Positions 1 to 4,632 of a DNA stretch of 11,290 nt are shown in pieces (position 1 is the first letter of the stretch; every line of letters begins with the position of its first letter). Position numbers and translations under genes: made by a program. The notes beneath the pieces are model-generated. The model was not told where the DNA came from. It did not search any database and saw nothing but the letters and a program-made list of their open reading frames with translations. The stretch comes from 1XD8-76 sp051880335 (GTDB lineage Bacteria > Bacillota > Clostridia > Lachnospirales > Lachnospiraceae): NCBI GenBank assembly GCA_051880335.1, contig JBJENT010000166.1:1-11290 (forward strand), in the 5' to 3' direction.

Positions 1-447
1 CTGACCAAAGCGCAGATTGGCGATTTTATTCTGGAAAAGGGTTATACCAATTTTCTGACTCTGCAGCAGGTCATCTCAGAGCTGATTGATGCTGATATGA
101 TCAAAGCCCAGACCATTCGCAACAGAACTCATCTGACGCTGACCGAAGAAGGGGAACAGACTCTCTCCTACTTTTCCAACCGGATCAGCGATGTGATCAA
201 AGATCAGATCAATACTTACTTATCCGAAAATGAATTGGAGCTTCGGAATGAGGTATCCATTACTGCCGACTATTACAAATCCACATCCGGTGAGTACGAA
301 GCCCATCTGGTTGCAAAAGAAAAAAATGTCCCACTGGTGGACATTACACTTTCTGTTCCTGTGGAGGAAGCTGCCATTTCCATTTGCGATAACTGGCAGA
401 AAAAAAATCAAATGATCTACCAATATTTAATCCAGCAGCTTTTCTAA
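1..447 (+). CDS. DUF4364 family winged-helix protein, 5'-truncated by the window edge
   Basis: The reading frame is open from base 1 to a TAA at 445-447, giving 148 residues. An internal ATG at 97 is not the real start, because the upstream residues (LTKAQIGDFILEKGYTNF) fit the conserved N-terminal part of DUF4364. The family is usually somewhat longer than 148 residues, so a few tens of residues probably lie outside the window. The first half (about residues 1-60) reads as a winged-helix module: helix, 'LTLQQVISELIDADMI', then a wing with 'THLTLTEEGEQTL'. The C-terminal half is mixed alpha/beta. The family is common in Clostridia and presumed to be DNA-binding, but I know of no established target. 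It is the only plus-strand gene here and converges on rarA. Family assignment comes from recalled sequence pattern. Confidence 0.85.
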   Translation: MTKAQIGDFILEKGYTNFLTLQQVISELIDADMIKAQTIRNRTHLTLTEEGEQTLSYFSNRISDVIKDQINTYLSENELELRNEVSITADYYKSTSGEYEAHLVAKEKNVPLVDITLSVPVEEAAISICDNWQKKNQMIYQYLIQQLF

Positions 448-476
448 ACTGCTGGATTTCTATTACTTCTTTTTTA
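429..476 (+). terminator. Intrinsic terminator of the DUF4364 gene
   Basis: A perfect 10-bp inverted repeat, AATCCAGCAG (429-438) and CTGCTGGATT (449-458), encloses a 10-nt loop and is followed by a T-rich tract with six T at 470-475. The left arm lies inside the last codons and the stop codon (445-447) sits in the loop. The minus-strand reading lacks a good U-tract after the stem, so it is unlikely to terminate rarA efficiently. Confidence 0.75.
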
Positions 477-510
477 AGTTTTTTCACTTACTTCCGGGCA
501 CTTTTCCCTT

Positions 511-1860
511 TTAACTCTCATGTGCTTCCGAATCACTTTTGGCTTCTCGTTTAATCCTCTTCATATGCTCCCGGATCTGATTTTCATATCCATTTCCGGT
601 CGGCTTATAAAACTCCTTTCCATTCAGTTCATATGGTAAATACTGCTGCTCCACATAGTGATTTGGATAATCGTGGGCATATTTATATCCGATTCCATGT
701 CCCAATTTTGCAGCTCCTTTATAATGTGCATCCTGTAAATGTGTAGGGATTTTCAGATTCCCTGTTTCACGAACCGTATTTCTGGCATCAAAAATCGCAT
801 TACAGGCTGTGTTACTCTTCGGTGCAGTAGCAATATAGGCCACTGCCTCTGCCAAAATGATCTGGGCCTCCGGCATGCCCACTCTCTCCACAGCAAGAGC
901 TGCACTGGTGGCTACGGTAAGTGCATTGGGATCTGCCAGTCCCACATCCTCGGCAGCACAGATCATCATTCTACGGGCAATAAAGGTGACCTGTTCCCCT
1001 GCTTCCAGCATTCTGGCCAGATAGTAAATGGCTGCATCCGGATCAGAGCCACGCATGCTTTTGATAAATGCAGAAATCGTATCATAATGGGAATCCCCGG
1101 TTTTATCATATTTTATGGTCCGCTTCTGAATACATTCTTTTGCTACATCCAGTGTCAGATGAATCTTTCCGTCTTCACTGCGCTGGGTAGTCAGCACCCC
1201 AAGTTCTATGGCATTTAATGCATGTCTGGCATCTCCACTGGATAAATCTGCCAGAAATTCCAGAGCATCCTCTTCTATCACTGCATCATAGGCGCCCATT
1301 CCCCGATCTTTGTCGGTAAGTGCACGGAGGATCAGTTGCTTGATATCCTCCATTTCCAGGGGCTTAAGTTCAAAAATAATGGAACGTGATAAGAGAGCTC
1401 CATTTACTTCAAAATAGGGATTCTCTGTTGTGGCACCGATCAAAATCACCGTTCCATCCTCTACGAAGGGAAGCAGATAGTCCTGCTGCCCCTTATTAAA
1501 GCGGTGGATTTCGTCGATGAAAAGAATGGTCTTTTTGCCATACATACCCAGTGTATCTTTGGCCTTATTTACCACATCTTCCATATCCTTTTTTCCGGCC
1601 ACGGTGGCATTGATCTGGGTAAACTCCGAACTGGTTGTACCTGCAATTACTTTTGCCAGGGTGGTTTTTCCTGTTCCGGGTGGGCCATAAAAAATGATGG
1701 AACTGATCTTGTCAGCCTTAATGGCTCGATACAGTAATTTATCTTTTCCAATAATATGCTGTTGTCCAACTACCTCGTCCAACGTTCTGGGACGGAGTCT
1801 TGCTGCCAGGGGGGATTCTTTTTCCATGGTGCCCTGGCGCATGTATTCAAATAAGTCCAT
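511..1860 (-). CDS. rarA: Replication-associated AAA+ ATPase RarA (MgsA family)
   Basis: This 449-residue protein belongs to the RarA/MgsA/WRNIP1 family, clamp-loader-like AAA+ ATPases that act at stalled or gapped replication forks and interact with SSB. Visible motifs are Walker A GPPGTGKT (59-66), Walker B LFIDEIH (113-119), sensor 1 GATTEN (142-147), an arginine-finger segment LLSRS (R159), and sensor 2 around GDARHALN (209-216). The C-terminal part (about 250-440) has the family tetramerisation region, including the 'HLQDAHYKGAAKLGHGIGYKYAHDYPNHYVEQQYLP' type stretch, cut here as DAHYKGAAKLGHG and YKYAHDYPNHYVEQQYLP. Length is normal. The start at 1860 is chosen because MDLFEYMR followed by EKESPLAARLRP is the usual N-terminus in related Clostridia, although only a weak AGAGAG precedes it. 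It is the last gene of the leftward series. A plausible promoter of its own overlaps the antitoxin stop codon. Confidence 0.96.
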   Translation of the reverse strand: MDLFEYMRQGTMEKESPLAARLRPRTLDEVVGQQHIIGKDKLLYRAIKADKISSIIFYGPPGTGKTTLAKVIAGTTSSEFTQINATVAGKKDMEDVVNKAKDTLGMYGKKTILFIDEIHRFNKGQQDYLLPFVEDGTVILIGATTENPYFEVNGALLSRSIIFELKPLEMEDIKQLILRALTDKDRGMGAYDAVIEEDALEFLADLSSGDARHALNAIELGVLTTQRSEDGKIHLTLDVAKECIQKRTIKYDKTGDSHYDTISAFIKSMRGSDPDAAIYYLARMLEAGEQVTFIARRMMICAAEDVGLADPNALTVATSAALAVERVGMPEAQIILAEAVAYIATAPKSNTACNAIFDARNTVRETGNLKIPTHLQDAHYKGAAKLGHGIGYKYAHDYPNHYVEQQYLPYELNGKEFYKPTGNGYENQIREHMKRIKREAKSDSEAHES

Positions 1861-1908
1861 ATTGTTTCGCTACTCTCTGTGCTTCGCATTGCTTGTTTTT
1901 CTTTGCAC

Positions 1909-1938
1909 ATATTACATTATCAAAATCCCGTCTATCAA
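1909..1938 (-). promoter_or_regulatory. Candidate sigma-A promoter for rarA
   Basis: On the minus strand, TTGATA (1938-1933, 5 of 6 to the -35 consensus) is separated by 18 nt from TAATAT (1914-1909, 4 of 6 to the -10). The -35 overlaps the antitoxin stop codon (1937-1935). The predicted start near 1902 would leave an untranslated leader of about 40 nt before the rarA ATG. It would let rarA be expressed independently of the toxin-antitoxin operon. This is a pattern match only. Confidence 0.4.
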
Positions 1939-2960
1939 TCAATAGATAAATCCAATGCATACTGGAACTTAATAATCGCTCCTTGCTCCGTTTCCTTATA
2001 TGCCCTTTCTTTATGCATCCGATTCACTATTTGTTCTTTTGTATCCTTTCCACAAATGTCAATCACTTTGTCCAATATTTTAATCTCATCACTATTCAAA
2101 GCACTATAGTCTTCATCTGATGTTTTTACAAAACGATATCCACTACCATCCGGGAATTCTTCTTCCTCATAAGATACTCCTTTCAGGTCAATTAGTGATT
2201 TATGGGCGATTGGAACTGCACCCATTGGTAGGGCAGTATAAACTAAACCTGTTATTGCAAGACTGCGTCGCTTAAAAGAAAGGCTGTCCGCATACCAGAG
2301 CAGCTTCATTAATTTAACCTTATAAAGATGAAACATTTTAGCAGAATTGGCAAAATATCTTATTACTGCAACCACCTTATCTAAATTCAGTGGAGTTCCT
2401 CCACAGCAATCAGGTTCGTTCTCATATCTTATATACTGAGCAAAAATAGACTTTCGTAAATAATCATCTTGTCTGTCTTCATACCTTTTTGCTACAATTT
2501 CATAATACTTTTTGTAGGCAGGTTCTGAGACTTTCTCTCTTCCCTGGCACAATAACTCCAGAAACCATTCCGGATCACCATCTATTTTTCTCAAAATGAA
2601 ATCGTGTGCTCTGTCCTGTACCTGATGACTTTCATAACGCGTAATCGTTTTGCCTCCCCAACCAAGCAGACTGGCAAGGTCTGTCTGACTAATCCCATAT
2701 TTAGACCGAATATTGCCTATCTCCATAGAAGTCAATAATTGATTTTCCTTCCTATACGCATCTTTCATTGCAATATCATTATGGGATATCATATCACCTT
2801 CTGCTACATATTCATCTGCCTTTTCACAATATTCATATTCAGCAGTATAATCTATTACCATACCTTTAAAATTCGTATGTTCTTGTACTCTGACAATCTG
2901 AACCTCATGCTCTTCCATACAGCAGATACACAACTTTCTTACTTTTTTAATTACTTCCAT
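1935..2960 (-). CDS. Antitoxin: MqsA-like N-terminus + HTH fused to a SocA/Panacea (DUF4065) domain
   Basis: A 341-residue protein in three parts. Residues 1-60 resemble the MqsA/YgiT zinc-binding module, with C11, C14 and C45 spaced as the first three Zn ligands of E. coli MqsA. The fourth is replaced by A48. Residues 79-111 form an XRE/MqsA-type helix-turn-helix (KYGISQTDLASLLGW followed by KTITRYE). Residues about 193-336 are a SocA/Panacea domain, with VVAVIRYFANS, LYKVKLMKLLWYADSLSF and the 'GLVYTALPMGAVPIAH' segment. Panacea domains neutralise many unrelated toxins, and MqsA-type HTHs repress their own operon. It lies 10 nt downstream of the putative toxin gene. Its SD (GAGAGG, about 6 nt before the ATG) overlaps the toxin TGA, suggesting translational coupling. 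The pair is visibly more AT-rich than rarA or clpB, consistent with acquisition. The antitoxin role is inferred from domains and order. Confidence 0.85.
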   Translation of the reverse strand: MEVIKKVRKLCICCMEEHEVQIVRVQEHTNFKGMVIDYTAEYEYCEKADEYVAEGDMISHNDIAMKDAYRKENQLLTSMEIGNIRSKYGISQTDLASLLGWGGKTITRYESHQVQDRAHDFILRKIDGDPEWFLELLCQGREKVSEPAYKKYYEIVAKRYEDRQDDYLRKSIFAQYIRYENEPDCCGGTPLNLDKVVAVIRYFANSAKMFHLYKVKLMKLLWYADSLSFKRRSLAITGLVYTALPMGAVPIAHKSLIDLKGVSYEEEEFPDGSGYRFVKTSDEDYSALNSDEIKILDKVIDICGKDTKEQIVNRMHKERAYKETEQGAIIKFQYALDLSID

Positions 2961-2970
2961 TCTGCACCTC

Positions 2971-3405
2971 TCACTTTCGATAAGGAAACATTTCCTGACT
3001 AAATGGCATCATAGCATAATGAAATGACATTACAAATGTAGTATGTTGACCAAATCCTGACAAATCAAGAAGTTCCACGCGTATTTTTATATAAATCTCA
3101 TCCTTACCATTATATATTTTTCCAAACTCTCTCATTTCACTTTTATTTGGAAATCTGACATCCTTTACTGTCCGCATATAATCCTTTGTTGTCAATGTCA
3201 ATAATTCTCTTCTTAGCACTACTTGTGGATCTTCATTAGGAAACAAATGCGCCACCGTATATTGATTCGAAAACTTTTCCTCCCTATTTTCATCCACTTT
3301 TCTTGTTGCTTGAAACACTAATTTTGCTCCAGCATTCAATGCATATTTTAGTTTTCCAAGATAAGCACTTATCTCTTCCTCTGATTCAATACGGTAATTT
3401 TCCAT
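2971..3405 (-). CDS. Putative toxin of a type II toxin-antitoxin pair, possibly MqsR/BECR-like
   Basis: 144 residues. The start at 3405 is chosen because AAAGAGGA lies 5 nt upstream. The longer frame to the ATG at 3432 would begin inside the operator palindrome at the predicted transcription start, with no SD. There is no signal peptide or membrane segment. An N-terminal helix-rich part (MENYRIESEEEISAYLGKL) precedes an alpha/beta part. Around residues 68-129, the order LLTLTTKDYMRTV, then EFGKIYNGKDEIYIKIRVEL, then FVMSFHYA loosely follows the E. coli MqsR pattern (L-x-DFYKS, WQDVYRP, YLKITV, LIVSF). I therefore suggest a BECR-fold ribonuclease toxin acting on mRNA in the cytoplasm. That homology is weak by eye and could be wrong. 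Its position immediately before an MqsA-Panacea antitoxin is the stronger argument for a toxin role. Confidence 0.6.
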   Translation of the reverse strand: MENYRIESEEEISAYLGKLKYALNAGAKLVFQATRKVDENREEKFSNQYTVAHLFPNEDPQVVLRRELLTLTTKDYMRTVKDVRFPNKSEMREFGKIYNGKDEIYIKIRVELLDLSGFGQHTTFVMSFHYAMMPFSQEMFPYRK

Positions 3406-3410
3406 TTTTA

Positions 3411-3418
3411 TCCTCTTT
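3411..3418 (-). promoter_or_regulatory. Ribosome binding site that fixes the toxin start
   Basis: AAAGAGGA on the minus strand, 5 nt before the ATG at 3405-3403. It decides for the 144-residue toxin over the 153-residue frame starting at 3432. Confidence 0.7.
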
Positions 3419-3424
3419 ACATAC

Positions 3425-3440
3425 GGTATCATTTGATACC
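3425..3440 (-). promoter_or_regulatory. Palindromic operator of the toxin-antitoxin operon
   Basis: A perfect inverted repeat on the minus strand, GGTATCA-AA-TGATACC, with two further matching pairs outside a single mismatch. It begins 4 nt after the -10 element, so it covers the expected transcription start and first transcribed bases. Binding there would block RNA polymerase. The likely ligand is the HTH of the downstream antitoxin, alone or with toxin, as in MqsA-type autoregulation. Ligand assignment is inferred; the palindrome is seen directly. Confidence 0.75.
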
Positions 3441-3444
3441 ATAC

Positions 3445-3473
3445 ATTTTATCACAATATCATTTCACTGCCAA
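3445..3473 (-). promoter_or_regulatory. Sigma-A promoter of the toxin-antitoxin operon
   Basis: On the minus strand, TTGGCA (3473-3468, 5 of 6 to consensus), an exact 17-nt spacer, and TAAAAT (3450-3445, 5 of 6). It lies just after the deacetylase stop codon (3496-3494), with the operator immediately downstream. Confidence 0.75.
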
Positions 3474-3493
3474 CAACTTTCTCCTAATCTTTT

Positions 3494-4282
3494 TTAGTCA
3501 AACAAAATCTCGTCCACCGTGACAAATTCGTATCCCTGTTTTTTTAATTCATCTATGATCTGAAATGCAGCCAGTACGCTGCTTTCATATTCATCATGAA
3601 GCAGGATGATTCCATGGTCCTCTGCTTTGGCGATGACTCTGCGGGCAATCAAGTCTGCACTGTTGCATTTCCAGTCCTTGGGATCAATATTCCACAGGAT
3701 CGGAAGCATATTCCATTTCTTTTCGTAGGTCTTATCCCATGCCCCATAGGGAGGACGTACATATTGGATTTCCTGACCGGTGATGTCCTGAAGAAGCTTC
3801 GCTGTCTGAAGCAGTTCCTCTTCAAATTTTTCCGCATTTCTTTTTGTCAGCTGAATATGGCTATAGGTGTGATTTCCAATCAGATGCCCTTCCTCCTGCA
3901 GCCTGCTCACCAGCTCCGGATAGATTTCCGCATTTTTCCCAAGCACAAAAAAGGAAGCCTTCACTCCTCTTTCTTTCAGACCATCTAAAAGCATTTCCGT
4001 ATATACCGGATGGGGTCCGTCATCAAAAGTCAATGCGATTTTCTTTGCTTCCTCTATCGCTGCCGCATTGCTCACACTTATTGTTTCTACTTTTTTCAAA
4101 TCCTGAAAGCACAAAAACAGGAGCAGTATCAATACCACTTCCATGGTAAAAATACATAGCTCCTGTCCTTTCTTATACCATTTCTTCTCTCTGTTCCAAC
4201 CCATATGCCTGTGCATAACTTCAAACCTTTTCATATGTTTGGAACTATTATATGCACTCATCTTGGCAAAAAGTATTCTCAC
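3494..4282 (-). CDS. Membrane-anchored polysaccharide deacetylase (NodB domain, CE4)
   Basis: The maximal frame gives 262 residues from a GTG at 4282. The NodB catalytic motifs are all present: TFDDGPH (85-91; D87 base, D88 metal), HTYSH (H138 and H142, metal), RPPYG (176-180), NIDPKDW (198-204) and ILLHD (226-230, His229). This predicts an active metal-dependent de-N-acetylase acting outside the membrane on peptidoglycan or another envelope glycan. One hydrophobic segment (about 43-60), preceded by a basic stretch (NREKKWYKKG), suggests a signal anchor. The true start is uncertain. The GTG and following codons are part of a degenerate repeat and have no SD at a usual distance (TAGGAG is over 20 nt away). 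ATG at residue 8, 17, 23 or 27 is possible; residue 23 has AAAAGG 9 nt upstream, and starting there or at 27 would leave a short basic tail before the anchor. It could be grouped with PdaA/PgdA-type enzymes, but the exact substrate cannot be read from sequence. Confidence 0.88.
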   Translation of the reverse strand: MRILFAKMSAYNSSKHMKRFEVMHRHMGWNREKKWYKKGQELCIFTMEVVLILLLFLCFQDLKKVETISVSNAAAIEEAKKIALTFDDGPHPVYTEMLLDGLKERGVKASFFVLGKNAEIYPELVSRLQEEGHLIGNHTYSHIQLTKRNAEKFEEELLQTAKLLQDITGQEIQYVRPPYGAWDKTYEKKWNMLPILWNIDPKDWKCNSADLIARRVIAKAEDHGIILLHDEYESSVLAAFQIIDELKKQGYEFVTVDEILFD

Positions 4283-4369
4283 AAAGAGTATTCTTACAAA
4301 AAGTACTCCTACAAATTATTCTTTACAAATTATTCTTATACAAATTGTACTTATACAAACTGGTTCTTC
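4266..4369. repeat. Degenerate tandem repeat of about 15 nt, seven units
   Basis: Read on the plus strand, units begin at 4266, 4281, 4296, 4311 (14 nt), 4325, 4340 and 4355. Each starts GCAAA or ACAAA and most end in a pyrimidine-rich TATTCTT-like half; examples are ACAAAGAGTATTCTT (4281-4295) and ACAAATTATTCTTAT (4325-4339). The array spans the DUF4250 stop codon, the spacer, and the first codons of the longest deacetylase frame. In the minus reading it gives repeated TTTGTA and AATAAT elements that resemble -35 and -10 boxes. For example TTGTAT, 17 nt, AATAAT occurs, though the -35 match is poor. Confidence 0.8.
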
Positions 4370-4524
4370 TCCGGATCATAATGGTAATCGATTGCATTCA
4401 GCTTCTCTACGATTTCCTGTCTGGATACATCCAGATCATCACACAGTGCATCCAGATCTTTATAATAATCCCGCAGCTTTAAATTCAAAAAGCTGAGAAG
4501 CATAACCGGGTCTGATGGAATCAT
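4351..4524 (-). CDS. DUF4250 small conserved protein
   Basis: A 57-residue ORF beginning MIPSDPVMLLSFLNLKLRDY and ending DPEKNQFV, the typical full length and shape of DUF4250 proteins of Clostridia. An AGGAGG (4538-4533) sits 8 nt before the ATG, an excellent ribosome binding site. The composition is helical and acidic: 'DYYKDLDALCDDLDVSRQEI' resembles a short helix-turn-helix-like segment, and no membrane segment or signal is visible. The function of the family is not known to me. It lies 93 nt downstream of clpB on the same strand with no terminator or convincing promoter seen between them, so it may be cotranscribed with clpB. Its last codons run into the degenerate repeat. Confidence 0.88.
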   Translation of the reverse strand: MIPSDPVMLLSFLNLKLRDYYKDLDALCDDLDVSRQEIVEKLNAIDYHYDPEKNQFV

Positions 4525-4586
4525 ATTGTCTTCCTCCTGTCAAAACATACTTTATAATGTACTTTTTGGCTTACCTTTTACTCATA

Positions 4587-4632
4587 TTTCTTATCGTGCT
4601 TTTCTATTGCACCTTTCTTATTGTGCTTTTCT
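4587..4632. repeat. Direct repeat straddling the clpB stop codon
   Basis: Two 19-nt copies, 4587-4605 and 4614-4632, differ at one base (TTTCTTATCGTGCTTTTCT versus TTTCTTATTGTGCTTTTCT) with a 27-nt period. The right copy contains the last clpB codons and stop; the left copy is in the same frame, 9 codons further on, and would encode a second RKA-x-stop. It looks like a small tandem duplication of the gene end. Confidence 0.8.

Noticed and set aside
496..508. GGGCACTTTTCCC as a rarA terminator
   Set aside because: The stem is only 3-4 bp and no U-tract follows in the rarA direction.
739..1218. Plus-strand ORF of 159 codons
   Set aside because: Fully antisense to the well-supported rarA; cysteine/histidine-rich low-plausibility translation and no family resemblance.
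3406..3432. Longer toxin start at 3432
   Set aside because: That ATG lies inside the operator palindrome at the predicted transcription start with no SD, while the ATG at 3405 has AAAGAGGA 5 nt upstream.
4266..4369. CRISPR-like array
   Set aside because: Units are 14-15 nt, contiguous without spacers, and degenerate; no cas genes nearby.
4525..4617. Dedicated promoter for DUF4250
   Set aside because: A TATAAA is present on the minus strand, but no acceptable -35 was found at 16-18 nt spacing.
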